From assembly GCF_004761875.1 (NCBI RefSeq), contig NZ_SJEY01000003.1, positions 334,231 through 398,230 on the forward strand: a DNA stretch of 64,000 bases, read 5' to 3'. This DNA comes from Roseovarius aestuariivivens (lineage in GTDB: Bacteria; Pseudomonadota; Alphaproteobacteria; Rhodobacterales; Rhodobacteraceae). Shown one piece after another: positions 44,147 to 53,054 of this stretch. The notes under the pieces were generated by a model, which was not told the origin of the DNA, ran no database searches, and saw nothing but the letters and a program-made list of their open reading frames with translations. The position numbers were made by a program, and so were the translations under genes. Position 1 is the first letter of the stretch; the number at the start of each line of letters is the position of its first letter.

Positions 44147-45138
44147 GCGATATCGACCGCATCCGCGCCGCAGCCAGGCGTCTCGACGGCCATGCCCGGC
44201 GCACGCCGCTCCTGTCGTCTCCCTTCCTCGACCGCATCGCGGGCCGGCGCGTGCTCATCAAGCCCGAGTGCCTGCAGCACACCGGCAGCTTCAAGTATCG
44301 CGGGGCGCGCGCCGCGCTCTCCGCCCTCGATGAGGCCACCCGCGCCAAGGGGGTGCTGGCCTATTCCTCGGGCAACCACGCGCAGGGCGTGGCCCTCGCC
44401 GCCAAGGAATTCGGCGTGCCGGCGGTGATCGTCATGCCGATGGACGCCCCGCAACTCAAGATCGCCAACACCCGCGCGCAGGGGGCCGAGGTCGTCCCCT
44501 ATGACCGCGCCGGCGGCGAAAGCCGCGAAGAGGTGTGCGCCGCCATCGAGGCCGAGCGCGAGCTGACGCTCATCAAACCCTTCGACGAGCCCGAGGTCAT
44601 CGCGGGGCAAGGCACCTGCGGGCTGGAGATCGCCGAGGACGCCCGCGCCATGGGCATCGAGCGCGCCGACGTCCTTGTCTGCTGCGGCGGCGGCGGCTTC
44701 ACTTCCGGCGTGGCGCTCGCATGCGAGGCCGAGGCGCCGGGTCTCACCGTCCGCCCGGTCGAGCCCGAAGGCTTCGACGATGTCACCCGCTCGCTCGCCT
44801 CCGGTAAGATCGAAACCAACGCCACCCACTCCGGCAATATCTGCGACGCCATCCTCAGTCCCCGGGCCGGCGACATCACATTCCCGATCATGCACCGCCT
44901 CTGCGGCCCCGGCCTTGTCGTCTCCGAGGAAGAATGCCTCGCCGCCATGGGCCTTGCCTTCCAGCGGCTGAAACTCGTGGCCGAACCGGGCGGCGCCGTG
45001 GCTCTGGCCGCCGCCCTTTTCCGCGCGTCCGAAATCGAGGGCGACACCGTCATTTGCACCATCTCCGGCGGCAACGTGGACGCCAGCGTCTTCGCCCGCG
45101 CTCTGGCCACGCTCCTGCCCCCGGAAGGCACGCCGTGA
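44143..45138 (+). CDS. PLP-dependent threonine/serine dehydratase family enzyme
   Basis: A 331-residue fold type II PLP enzyme with the Lys in TGSFKYRGARAALSAL, the phosphate-binding SSGNHAQGVALAAKEFG, and CCGGGGFTSGVALA, as in threonine and serine dehydratases. It would form a 2-oxoacid and ammonia from a hydroxy amino acid. Shorter than biosynthetic IlvA and without the regulatory ACT domain, so a catabolic or racemase role is possible. Overlaps both neighbours by four bases. Confidence 0.88.
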   Translation: MSDIDRIRAAARRLDGHARRTPLLSSPFLDRIAGRRVLIKPECLQHTGSFKYRGARAALSALDEATRAKGVLAYSSGNHAQGVALAAKEFGVPAVIVMPMDAPQLKIANTRAQGAEVVPYDRAGGESREEVCAAIEAERELTLIKPFDEPEVIAGQGTCGLEIAEDARAMGIERADVLVCCGGGGFTSGVALACEAEAPGLTVRPVEPEGFDDVTRSLASGKIETNATHSGNICDAILSPRAGDITFPIMHRLCGPGLVVSEEECLAAMGLAFQRLKLVAEPGGAVALAAALFRASEIEGDTVICTISGGNVDASVFARALATLLPPEGTP

Positions 45139-45671
45139 TCTTTCGCGCGCTCTTCGCCTGCCTCTGCCTCGGCCTTGCCGCCCCGGCGCTGGCGGGCGAC
45201 CGCGCGCACCTCATCGCCGAGATCGAGGCCGCAGGCCGGAACGTGACCGACACCAAGCGGCACGCCGTCACCGTCTCGGGCTGTACCCTCATGACCCGGT
45301 TCGAGTACAGGCACCCGGCCAAGGGCTGGGTGCTCTGGTCGCGCTTCACCGTCTTCATGCCCGACGCCACGCCCCGCGCGCGCGGCACCGGCGGCGGCGA
45401 TCTGCATCAGGCCGGTCACGGCACCGAAGAAACCGGGATCACCGCCTTTCGCATGCGTCCCGGCACCACCGCGCGCTACGAACGCTCGGCCCTCCGGCGG
45501 CATCTGCCCAACAGCGTCCCCGCGCCGCGCGGCGACGGCACCACGCACCGGCTGTCCAAGGTCACCAAGTTCTTCATTCAGCATGACGGCCCCGGCACCG
45601 TCGCAAAGGCGCACCGCTTTACCGCGGCCTATACCGACTACGTGCAAACCTACTGCGCGCTGATCGGCTGA
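45135..45671 (+). CDS. Exported protein of unknown function
   Basis: GTG at 45135 overlaps the dehydratase stop by four bases. The 178-residue protein has a cleavable signal (FRALFACLCLGLAAPALAGD) and a periplasmic domain with two Cys (VSGCTLMTRFEYRHPAKGWV, YVQTYCALIG). No domain recognised. Last gene of the coupled run; an exported function in a catabolic operon is unusual. Confidence 0.65.
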   Translation: MIFRALFACLCLGLAAPALAGDRAHLIAEIEAAGRNVTDTKRHAVTVSGCTLMTRFEYRHPAKGWVLWSRFTVFMPDATPRARGTGGGDLHQAGHGTEETGITAFRMRPGTTARYERSALRRHLPNSVPAPRGDGTTHRLSKVTKFFIQHDGPGTVAKAHRFTAAYTDYVQTYCALIG

Positions 45672-45841
45672 TCCGGCCGCGCGACCGGCGGGCGAACCGC
45701 GAAAAGGCGGGAAATCCTGACTTTCCACTCGCCCCACCCCGCCGCTACACTCTGCGTATTGTCAAAGATGTTTTGAGGCGGCGGCCCGAAGACGGCCTGT
45801 CCCGATCCCAGTGCCTTTTTCCGGTCCGCCGAAAATTGATC

Positions 45842-46165
45842 ATGGATACCATCGACACCCGTCTGGTCGCTCTGACGCTGATGGCCGCCTTCGGCTACGG
45901 GCTTGCGACTATCGGCATGAAGCTCGCCTCGGCCAATTGGTCGGCCATCGCCGTGCTGCTCATCGGGCTCGGCTTCATCGCCGCCATGCAGGCCGAGATC
46001 GTGCTGATGCGCGGCATGACGCTGGGCGCGCTTTACATGGTGATCATCGCGGTCGAGACGGTGCTGGTGCTCGGCTTCGCCTACAGCATCGGCGAGGGGC
46101 TCAGCCCTCGCGAGGCCCTGGGCGGCCTCGTCATTCTCGCCGGGCTGGCCATCGTCGCGCATTGA
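45842..46165 (+). CDS. Four-helix SMR/EamA-like membrane protein
   Basis: ATG at 45842. The 107-residue protein is almost wholly hydrophobic with four predicted helices (LVALTLMAAFGYGLATIGM, AIAVLLIGLGFIAAMQA, ALYMVIIAVETVLVLGFAYS, LGGLVILAGLAIVAH). The size and pattern match small multidrug-resistance/EamA-type transporters. It lacks the conserved Glu14 of true SMR pumps by my reading. Substrate unknown. Confidence 0.6.
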   Translation: MDTIDTRLVALTLMAAFGYGLATIGMKLASANWSAIAVLLIGLGFIAAMQAEIVLMRGMTLGALYMVIIAVETVLVLGFAYSIGEGLSPREALGGLVILAGLAIVAH

Positions 46166-46267
46166 GGCGATCCGCGCCGCGCTTGCCCCGCATGACGGGC
46201 CCGTCGCGGGCCCCGTCTGATCGAACCAGCCAGAGCCACGCGTAGCGAGGCTCGATAGAAAAGACGG

Positions 46268-46582
46268 CTATTTCGGCGTGTCCGAAAACGGTTCGGCCAC
46301 AATTTGCCACGCGTCCTCGTACACGACAAAACCGGGCTTGCGTGTGCGCAGCATCTCGATGGGATAGCCCGCCTCCTCCAGAAGCGCGATCAGCTCGAAA
46401 CTTTTCGCAATCGCCGTCTCCGCTTCGGGCTTGAACCAGCTCAGGCCGACGCCGTCCTTGCGGTCCGCGCCCTTGGCCCGCGACCGTCTGAACGCGTCGG
46501 GGATCGGAAGCTCCGCGCAAAACAAGCCTTCCCGCGCGGTCATGTTTTCAACGGTATTCGGGCGCACGAATCTGATCAGCAT
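46268..46582 (-). CDS. Conserved-looking protein of unknown function
   Basis: A 104-residue soluble protein starting MLIRFVRPNTVENMTAREGLF with a WFKPEAETAIAKSFELIALL segment and IEMLRTRKPGFVVYEDAWQI. No motif of known catalysis. It lies alone, convergent with the SMR-like gene; a GC-rich hairpin near 46194-46217 separates them. Confidence 0.55.
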   Translation of the reverse strand: MLIRFVRPNTVENMTAREGLFCAELPIPDAFRRSRAKGADRKDGVGLSWFKPEAETAIAKSFELIALLEEAGYPIEMLRTRKPGFVVYEDAWQIVAEPFSDTPK

Positions 46583-47113
46583 GTCCGCTTTGGTAGGGAC
46601 GGTTCCTGTCGAAAATGAGACCCGGCGGTCAGCCCCTGCAATAAACCATGCAGTTCGGAGATGAGAGCCGCTCAGAACAGCCTAATGACACGCAAATATG
46701 TCCCGAAGACATCCTCGGGAGACGGTTGTGACGGAGGTCGGCTTGGCGGACAAAGCTGTCGGTTGGTGAAGGCCTGGTTTGGGGAAAGTGGGAGCCCGTA
46801 TGGAGCTCCCAGGAATTTCGGGCAAAACGGCTGAACCAGAGCGGTCACTTTACGGAACTCCAGAGAATCAGCGGAATATCAAAAATCGTCGTTTCTAAAA
46901 TACGAACAATATGAATAGAAAAAGCTTATAGTTTATCAAATCATTACAATAATGTTTTTTCATGGGTCCTAACTCACACCCAACGATGCAAGCGGCTTGA
47001 TTATTGCATAAAAGTCCGCGAAGTTATTGATTCATAGTTGGTTTGGACCTTGCAAAAACCATATCAACTTTAACTATAATTGCAATTGATTTGCACAATC
47101 AGGGGGAAATAAC
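46583..47113. other. AT-rich intergenic island before the THxN protein gene
   Basis: About 530 bases with no supported gene. A hairpin GGGAGC/GCTCCC occurs near 46791-46821. From about 46880 the sequence becomes markedly AT-rich (runs such as AATAATGTTTTTTC), unlike the surrounding chromosome. It ends in the promoter region and AGGGGGAAAT ribosome site of the next gene. No insertion-sequence gene was recognised. Confidence 0.5.
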
Positions 47114-47836
47114 GTGAGTTTTAATTTCAGAAGCACAACTGCCGCAGCCGCGATCGTTGCCGCGTCGGTTTTTGCGTCCGACGCACGGGCGATGCCGGTC
47201 AGTGACCTTTTCATTGATAGCGTGACGGGCGTATGGACCGCTGTGTCGGGGGCTACCGTGAGCGGGCTCGGCTCGAACGAAATCCGCTGGGGTACTCCAA
47301 CCACTACAGGCGGGGAACAAAGTGGATATAGGTTCGATGGTGCGGCACCCCCGACACAAGGACCGTATTCGGAGGGCCAGGTCTTCGATCTCGGGAGTTT
47401 CACGCACTTTAACTTCCCGATCTTTGCGCCATCTATCACTTTCGCCGAACTGGAGGTGACCACGGCGGGGACGGTTGGTGGAGCCGCCTTTTCGATCACC
47501 TCGGTGTTCGACTTCGATCACTTCGAGACACCAAACGACGGCTCTCCGTGCGCCGCTGGAGGAGTACAGCCCTGCCCTGACCTAGTGACACCGACACTCA
47601 ACATCGGTGCGTCTGAGTCGGTAAGCGTCGGTGGCGTCGATTACTTTATCAGCGTTACGGGCTTTGACATCGGGACGGGCTTCCTGACACTCGAAGGTCA
47701 ATCAAACACTGCGCAACTGCAGGGTACCTTCACCGCGCGCGTCTCCGCGATTCCACTACCGGCTGCAGGCTGGATGCTGATCGCCGGTCTTGGAGGCCTT
47801 GCTGCGATGGGCCGCCGTCGGAAAAAAGCGGGCTGA
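47114..47836 (+). CDS. THxN-type secreted protein with VPLPA-CTERM tail
   Basis: GTG at 47114 after AGGGGGAAA. The 240-residue protein has a signal peptide (TTAAAAIVAASVFASDARA), the signature LGSFTHFNFPI at residues 93-103 of the THxN family of PEP-CTERM proteins, a Cys pair (SPCAAGGVQPCPD), and the tail IPLPAAGWMLIAGLGGLAAM then RRRKKAG. An exosortase would cut the tail and place the protein on the surface or in the matrix. Composition is less GC-rich than its neighbours. Confidence 0.85.
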   Translation: MSFNFRSTTAAAAIVAASVFASDARAMPVSDLFIDSVTGVWTAVSGATVSGLGSNEIRWGTPTTTGGEQSGYRFDGAAPPTQGPYSEGQVFDLGSFTHFNFPIFAPSITFAELEVTTAGTVGGAAFSITSVFDFDHFETPNDGSPCAAGGVQPCPDLVTPTLNIGASESVSVGGVDYFISVTGFDIGTGFLTLEGQSNTAQLQGTFTARVSAIPLPAAGWMLIAGLGGLAAMGRRRKKAG

Positions 47837-47864
47837 AACACGCTCGATTGGATTTATGGTGATG

Positions 47865-47895
47865 AAGGCAGCAACTGAAGTTGCTGCCTTTTTTC
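47865..47895 (+). terminator. Rho-independent terminator of the THxN gene
   Basis: GGCAGCAAC at 47867-47875, loop TGAA, GTTGCTGCC at 47880-47888, followed directly by TTTTTTC. A classical strong terminator 29 bases after the stop codon. Confidence 0.93.
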
Positions 47896-48397
47896 TTAAA
47901 CGCGATTATTGCCTGCTTAGACAAACTCTTTTGGAAAGTGCTTTGCAAGGTGCGGTCTTCTTACGGCGCTTCAGAGCGTGATAGGGAGGATGCAACAGAA
48001 CGAGATTGGGATAATCGATGTTCATACTTCTTGCGGAAAGACGGCATTCACTCGGCGAGTTTTGCATCGCAATACTACCTCTCGAAACTGTCTTCCCAGA
48101 ACTTCAATCTGGTGACGGGTTTCGGGAAACATGGAGAAATTCGACCATCGATGCAAACTGACCGACGACCACTTTGGGCTCAAAGCCGTCATTGCGCTCC
48201 AAGCCAGCCGCAGGGTCTCTCATGCATCACTCACTGCCATGGGCTGGACAAAACGGGCGCCCTTTCCGGAAGTCCTGTTTTTCCGCGATCAAGACACTCA
48301 TCCCCCGGCCACCGCAGGGCGAAGCCGACATTTGCTTTCCCCACTCCGCCAACCTTGCTATCCCGGAAACCTGTGCCAGCCCAGGAAGGACACCACC
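47896..48397. other. Intergenic region upstream of the PcaD-like gene
   Basis: About 500 bases without a convincing gene; the frame open from 48131 is only the extension of the lactonase frame and has no ribosome-binding site or family signature. A degenerate element cannot be excluded. Confidence 0.4.
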
Positions 48398-49192
48398 ATG
48401 AGCTTCGCCGATCTCGACGGCATCCGCCTGCACTACCGTGACGAGGGGCCGCGCGACGGCCCCGTGGTGGTCTTCTCCAACTCGCTCGGCACCAATCTCA
48501 CCATGTGGGACAGCACCCTGCCCCACCTCCCCGAGGGCCTGCGCATTATCCGCTACGACAAGCGCGGGCATGGCCAGTCCGAGGTGCCGCCCCCGCCCTA
48601 TTCCATGGGCACCCTCATCCACGACGCCGAGATGCTGCTCGACCATCTGGGCGTGCAGGAGTGCTGCTTCGTGGGCCTTTCCATCGGCGGCATGACCGGC
48701 CAGGGGCTGGCGGTGAAACGGCTCGATCTGATCCGCTGCATGGTGCTGTCGAACACCGCCACCAAGATCGCGACACCCGACATGTGGGACGAACGCATCA
48801 AGGCTGTCGAAGAGGGCGGTGTCGCGGCACTCGCCGACAGCATCCTCGAACGCTGGTTTTCCAAGCGCTTCCTTGCCTCGCCCGAGCTTGCGCGCTGGCG
48901 CGATCTTCTTGTCTCCACGCCCGACGCGGGCTACGCGGGATGCTCTGCGGCCATCTCCGGCACCGATCTTTACACCCCCACCAGCGGGCTGCGCCTGCCG
49001 GTGCTGGGCATCGCCGGCACCGAGGACGGCTCCACGCCCCCCGATCTCATGCGCGAAACCGTGGGGCTCATTCCCGGCTCCCGGCTCGAGATCATGCGCG
49101 GGGTGGGTCACATCCCCCCGGCGGAGGATCCCAAAGGCTACGCGAAACTCCTCACCGGCTTCCTGCGCGAAACCGGCCATATCCCCGGCTGA
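48398..49192 (+). CDS. pcaD: 3-oxoadipate enol-lactonase-like alpha/beta hydrolase
   Basis: ATG at 48398 behind AGGAAGGA. The 264-residue protein has the triad region: Ser elbow VGLSIGGMTGQGLA, the GTNLTMWD oxyanion stretch and His in GVGHIPPAEDP, and the RYDKRGHGQSEVP motif of PcaD. It opens the 3-oxoadipate enol-lactone in the protocatechuate branch of the beta-ketoadipate pathway. No other pca genes are adjacent, so the exact lactone is not certain. Confidence 0.8.
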   Translation: MSFADLDGIRLHYRDEGPRDGPVVVFSNSLGTNLTMWDSTLPHLPEGLRIIRYDKRGHGQSEVPPPPYSMGTLIHDAEMLLDHLGVQECCFVGLSIGGMTGQGLAVKRLDLIRCMVLSNTATKIATPDMWDERIKAVEEGGVAALADSILERWFSKRFLASPELARWRDLLVSTPDAGYAGCSAAISGTDLYTPTSGLRLPVLGIAGTEDGSTPPDLMRETVGLIPGSRLEIMRGVGHIPPAEDPKGYAKLLTGFLRETGHIPG

Positions 49193-49197
49193 GATCC

Positions 49198-50433
49198 GTG
49201 CGCACCCGCCTGCCGCTCGTCTTCATTCTGACCACCGTCATGATCGACGCCATGGGCATCGGCATCATCATCCCCGTCATGCCGCAGCTCATTGTCGAGA
49301 TCGACGGCGGCACGCTGTCGAACGCGGCCCTCTGGGGCGGGGTCCTCGCGTCAAGCTTCGCGGTGATGCAGTTTCTCTTCGGGCCTCTGATCGGCAACCT
49401 CTCGGACCGGTTCGGACGGCGGCCCATCCTGCTGACCTCGCTGGCGGTGATGGCCGCCGATTACCTCGTGATGGCGCTGGCGGGCTCCATGTGGCTGCTG
49501 CTTCTGGGCCGGATCGTCGGCGGCATCGCCGGCGCGACCCACTCCACGGCCGCCGCCTTCATCGCCGACACCTCGACGCCCGAAAAACGCGGCGCGGGCT
49601 TCGGCCTCGTCAGCGCGGCTTTCGGGCTGGGCTTCGTGCTCGGCCCGGTGATCGGCGGGGTGCTGGGCGATCTCGGGCCGCGCGCGCCCTTCTGGGCCGC
49701 CGCGGCGCTGGCCTTTGCCAATCTGGTGCTCGGGCTGGCGGTGCTGCCCGAATCCCTCACCCCCGCGACCCGCCGCGCCTTTTCGCTCCGGCGCGCCAAT
49801 CCGTTCGGCGCGCTGGCGCAGATCCGCGCGCATCCCGCACTGCCGCGCCTTCTGACCGTGCTTCTGCTCGCGCAACTCGCGTTCAACGTCTACCCGGCGA
49901 TCTGGTCCTACTACACCACCGCCGCCTTCGGCTGGGACCCGGCCATGATCGGCGTCTCGCTCGCCGCCTTCGGCATCTGCATGGCCGTGGTGCAGGGCGG
50001 GCTGATCGGCCGGGTGATCGACCGGCTGGGCGAAGGTCACACCGTGCGGCTCGGCCTCGGCTTCGCGGTCACCGCCTTTCTCATTCTCGGGCTCGTGACC
50101 GACGGGGCGCTGGCTCTGGCCTTCGTGCCCATCGCCGCGCTGGCCGCGATGACCGTGCCGGCGCTGCACGCGATCATGTCGCGCGACACCGCCGCCAACG
50201 CCCAGGGCGAGCTGCAGGGCCTCTTTTCGTCAACCAACGCGCTGGCGATGATCCTGTCACCGCTGATGATGACCTGGGTCTTTGCCTGGGCCACCCGGCC
50301 CGACGGGCCGGTCTTCCTGCCCGGGGCGCCCTTCCTCGCGGCGCTGGCGCTTTGCCTTCTTGCACTGGCGCTGTTTCAGGCCCGGCCCCGCCCGCGGCCG
50401 GCCCGCGACCCCCAAGGTCGCTTTCCGTCTTGA
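49198..50433 (+). CDS. MFS transporter, TetA-like
   Basis: GTG at 49198, five bases after the pcaD-like stop. The 411-residue protein has twelve hydrophobic helices and MFS motif A between helices 2 and 3 (GNLSDRFGRRPILL), plus motif C-like GFGLVSAAFGLGFVLGPVIG. The build matches TetA-type drug:proton antiporters. The substrate is unknown; adjacency to the lactonase suggests export of an aromatic-acid intermediate only as a guess. Confidence 0.88.
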   Translation: MRTRLPLVFILTTVMIDAMGIGIIIPVMPQLIVEIDGGTLSNAALWGGVLASSFAVMQFLFGPLIGNLSDRFGRRPILLTSLAVMAADYLVMALAGSMWLLLLGRIVGGIAGATHSTAAAFIADTSTPEKRGAGFGLVSAAFGLGFVLGPVIGGVLGDLGPRAPFWAAAALAFANLVLGLAVLPESLTPATRRAFSLRRANPFGALAQIRAHPALPRLLTVLLLAQLAFNVYPAIWSYYTTAAFGWDPAMIGVSLAAFGICMAVVQGGLIGRVIDRLGEGHTVRLGLGFAVTAFLILGLVTDGALALAFVPIAALAAMTVPALHAIMSRDTAANAQGELQGLFSSTNALAMILSPLMMTWVFAWATRPDGPVFLPGAPFLAALALCLLALALFQARPRPRPARDPQGRFPS

Positions 50434-50489
50434 ACCCCGCCCCGCTTCGCGCGCAGTCTGCGGGAAATCACCGGGATCAGGGAGGATCC

Positions 50490-51575
50490 ATGAAAACCAT
50501 CAAAGCGGCGGTCTGCCATGCCTTCGGCGCGCCCCTGACGGTCGAGGACGTGCAACTGCGCGCGCCCGGACCGGGCGAGATCGAGGTCCAGCTCGACGCG
50601 GTCGCGATCTGCCATTCCGACATCTCCTATGCCGACGGCGCCTGGGGCGGGTCCCTTCCGGCCGTTTACGGCCACGAGGCGGCGGGCCATATCACCGCCA
50701 CCGGAGAGGGCGTCACCGGCCTCGACGTCGGCGATCCGGTGGTCGTCACGCTGATCCGCGCCTGCGGGCAGTGCCCAAGCTGCGGCGCGGGCCGGCCCAC
50801 GGGCTGCGAGACGCCCTTCGACGGCGATCACGGCGCGCTCAAGACCGCCCAAGGCGGCAAGCTGCATCAGGCCATGGCCTGCGGCGCGTTTGCCGAGGCG
50901 GTGGTCGTGCATCACAGCCAGGCGGTGAAGATCCCCGGCGGCATGGCGATGGACGCCGCCAGTTTGCTGGCCTGCGGCGTCGTGACAGGCGTGGGCGCGG
51001 TCGTGAACGCGGCGGCCTTGCGCGCGGGACAAGACGTGGTGGTGATCGGCGCGGGCGGCGTCGGCCTCAACGCCATTCAGGGCGCGCGCCTTGCCGGGGC
51101 ACGGCGCATCGTGGCCGTCGACATGAACGAGGATAAATTGAACGACGCCCGCGCCTTCGGCGCCACCGACGGCGTGCTGGCCACCGAAGAAAAGCCCTGG
51201 CGCGTCGCCAAGGCCGCGATGGGGCGCGGCGCCGACGCGGTTTTCGTCACCGTGGGCGCGGCGCGGGCCTATAACGACGCGCCCCGCTATATCGCCTCGG
51301 GCGGCAAGGTGATCATGGTCGGCATGCCCGCCACCGGCGACGCGTCAACCTATGAACCTGCCAGTTTCGCCGCCGCCGGTCAGTCGATGGTGGGCTCCAA
51401 GATGGGCGACGTTGTGATCAAGCGCGACATTCCGTGGATGATCGACCTTTACGCACAAGGGCGGCTCATGCTCGACGAGCTTATTTCGAAACGCTGGACG
51501 CTCGACCAGATCAACGAGGCCATCGCCGACACCAAGTCTGGTACCGCCCGGCGCAACGTCATCCTTTTCCGCTGA
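50490..51575 (+). CDS. Zinc-dependent alcohol dehydrogenase
   Basis: GGAGG precedes ATG at 50490. The 361-residue enzyme carries catalytic zinc ligands in AICHSDISYADG and YGHEAAGH, structural zinc cysteines in RACGQCPSCGAGRPTGC, and the NAD fold VIGAGGVGLNAIQGARLAG. It oxidises an alcohol or reduces an aldehyde with NAD. Substrate unknown. Confidence 0.92.
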   Translation: MKTIKAAVCHAFGAPLTVEDVQLRAPGPGEIEVQLDAVAICHSDISYADGAWGGSLPAVYGHEAAGHITATGEGVTGLDVGDPVVVTLIRACGQCPSCGAGRPTGCETPFDGDHGALKTAQGGKLHQAMACGAFAEAVVVHHSQAVKIPGGMAMDAASLLACGVVTGVGAVVNAAALRAGQDVVVIGAGGVGLNAIQGARLAGARRIVAVDMNEDKLNDARAFGATDGVLATEEKPWRVAKAAMGRGADAVFVTVGAARAYNDAPRYIASGGKVIMVGMPATGDASTYEPASFAAAGQSMVGSKMGDVVIKRDIPWMIDLYAQGRLMLDELISKRWTLDQINEAIADTKSGTARRNVILFR

Positions 51576-51600
51576 CCCCGCCGCTGCGTGCGCCCCAGGC

Positions 51601-52413
51601 TCAGAGGTTGTGCATCAAGAGACCCAGCACCGCCTCGGGCGCGTCTTCCAGCACCATGTGCGCGGCGTCCTCGATCACCGTGAAACTGTCCGCGCCGATC
51701 GCATCGCGCAGCCTCTCGCCACGCGACACAGGGATGAAACTGTCCTGCGCGCCCCAGCCCAGATGCACCTCGAAATCGGGCTTGGCAAAGAGCGGCTCCA
51801 GCTCGGCGATATTGCCGTCATCGGCCTGCGAGGCCTGGGCATAGAACGCGGCTTTCCCGGTCTCCCCGCTGTAAGGCTCCAGGTACATCTCGCAGACCTC
51901 CCTGCGCATCGGCACGGCAACGGCTCTCTGAATATAGGCTTTGAGCAGCGCCTCATGCGCATAATCCGGCAACCCCTCGAACACGTCCGTATGGTGACGC
52001 ACATGCGCGAAAAAGGGCGAGCCCGAGGGCAGCACCGCCACCGCGTCGAAGAGATGAAGGCCACCATAGTCGAGCCCGTTCACGAAATGGCCGCGCAGCG
52101 CGGCCAGCCCGCCGAAATCGTGGCCCACCACCTGCGGGCGCTCGACGCCCCAATGATCCACGAGCGCCGCCAGCAAATCGCTTTGCACGTCTTCCGACAC
52201 GACTTGCCCGGGCGCCTTTTCCGATTGCCCGGTGCCCAGCATATCGAAGTAATAGACCGTACGGCTTTGCGCCAGCCAAGGCGCAATCCTGCGCCACGCT
52301 TGGCAAGACCATGGAAAGCCATGTATCAGGATCACCGGGTCCCCTGCGCCCATGCGTCCCCACGCCACGCGCTGGCCCCGAAAATGAAACGTCTGATCAA
52401 GGGTCAAAAACAT
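51601..52413 (-). CDS. Alpha/beta hydrolase, haloalkane-dehalogenase/epoxide-hydrolase type
   Basis: A 270-residue protein with the oxyanion motif HGFPWSCQAWRR, nucleophile VVGHDFGGLAALRGH (Asp in place of Ser, as in dehalogenases and epoxide hydrolases), and the late His in DAAHMVLEDAPEA. The Asp nucleophile says it may attack a carbon-halogen or epoxide carbon. Divergent from an ArsR regulator with an operator between. Confidence 0.85.
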   Translation of the reverse strand: MFLTLDQTFHFRGQRVAWGRMGAGDPVILIHGFPWSCQAWRRIAPWLAQSRTVYYFDMLGTGQSEKAPGQVVSEDVQSDLLAALVDHWGVERPQVVGHDFGGLAALRGHFVNGLDYGGLHLFDAVAVLPSGSPFFAHVRHHTDVFEGLPDYAHEALLKAYIQRAVAVPMRREVCEMYLEPYSGETGKAAFYAQASQADDGNIAELEPLFAKPDFEVHLGWGAQDSFIPVSRGERLRDAIGADSFTVIEDAAHMVLEDAPEAVLGLLMHNL

Positions 52414-52429
52414 TCGCCAATCCTCATAT

Positions 52430-52457
52430 AGTCACTTCGCTATTTTGCTAAATGACT
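52430..52457. promoter_or_regulatory. Operator-like inverted repeat of the ArsR regulator
   Basis: AGTCACTTCGC at 52430-52440 and GCTAAATGACT at 52447-52457 are reverse complements at 9 of 11 positions around a six-base TATTTT spacer. It lies in the 38-base gap and overlaps the first possible start codon of the regulator. This is the expected form of an ArsR-family dimer site controlling both directions. Confidence 0.55.
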
Positions 52458-52784
52458 AATCGTATGGCAGATCGCAGCGACCAGATCAAGGCGCTTTCCT
52501 CCGAAAGCCGTCTCGATATCCTGCGTTTGCTTACCGATCCCGGAACCGAATTCGCCGACCAGCAATCCGCCGACCCCGCGACAGAGGGCGTCTGCATGAG
52601 CATGATCGCGGATCGGCTCGGCGTGACCCAGCCGACCATCAGCCGCCATATCGACCTTTTGCGTCGCGCGGGGTTTCTCACCGTGCGCAAGAAACAGAAA
52701 TGGTCCTATTGCAAGCGCGACGAGGCCGCGCTGGCCGACTACCATGCCTGGCTGTCCGATACGCTGCAGATCGGCGGCGATTGA
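52452..52784 (+). CDS. ArsR family winged-helix regulator
   Basis: A 110-residue regulator. The DNA-binding region is LSSESRLDILRLLTD, MSMIADRLGVTQPTISRHID and FLTVRKKQKWSYCKRD. ArsR proteins repress and let go on metal or small-molecule binding; one Cys lies at VCMSM. ATG at 52452 falls inside the operator repeat, so ATG at 52464 (MADRSDQ) is an alternative; neither has a good ribosome site. Likely controls the divergent hydrolase. Confidence 0.85.
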   Translation: MTNRMADRSDQIKALSSESRLDILRLLTDPGTEFADQQSADPATEGVCMSMIADRLGVTQPTISRHIDLLRRAGFLTVRKKQKWSYCKRDEAALADYHAWLSDTLQIGGD

Positions 52785-53054
52785 CTCGACCATGTCGGAT
52801 CTTCGCACCCCGACTGTAAGCCCTTGGACGGCTCGAACGGACCGCCTCGCAGCAGGATGCGGGTACGGCCCGATCCCGTCGCGGCCACGGCGCGGACCGA
52901 TCCGTTTTTCCGGTCGCCCGCGGCTCGCATTAAGATTCGCAGGGCCCGGATCGCATCGCGCGGCGGTGTACGGCCTGTGTACAGGTTGTGCACGCAAATC
53001 ATACACCCGATCCGGGCCGCACGGCCCGGTTAACCCACCGTTCGGAGGCCGCCC
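52785..53054. other. Leader region of the enolase-superfamily gene
   Basis: About 270 bases. CCTGTGTACAGG at 52974-52985 has perfect 5-base arms about GT and may be an operator. A perfect 8-base stem CCGGGCCG/CGGCCCGG at 53012-53029 lies just before the GGAGGC ribosome site. No gene. Confidence 0.35.

Noticed and set aside
46583..47113. Insertion sequence remnant
   Set aside because: Short hairpin and AT-rich stretch only; no transposase residue pattern or terminal repeats.
48131..48397. Longer N-terminus or separate gene before the PcaD-like protein
   Set aside because: No ribosome site or homology; AGGAAGGA stands at the 48398 ATG.
51610..52431. 273-residue frame antisense to the alpha/beta hydrolase with nearly the same ends
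   Set aside because: Looks like a gene by length only; the catalytic motifs lie on the other strand.
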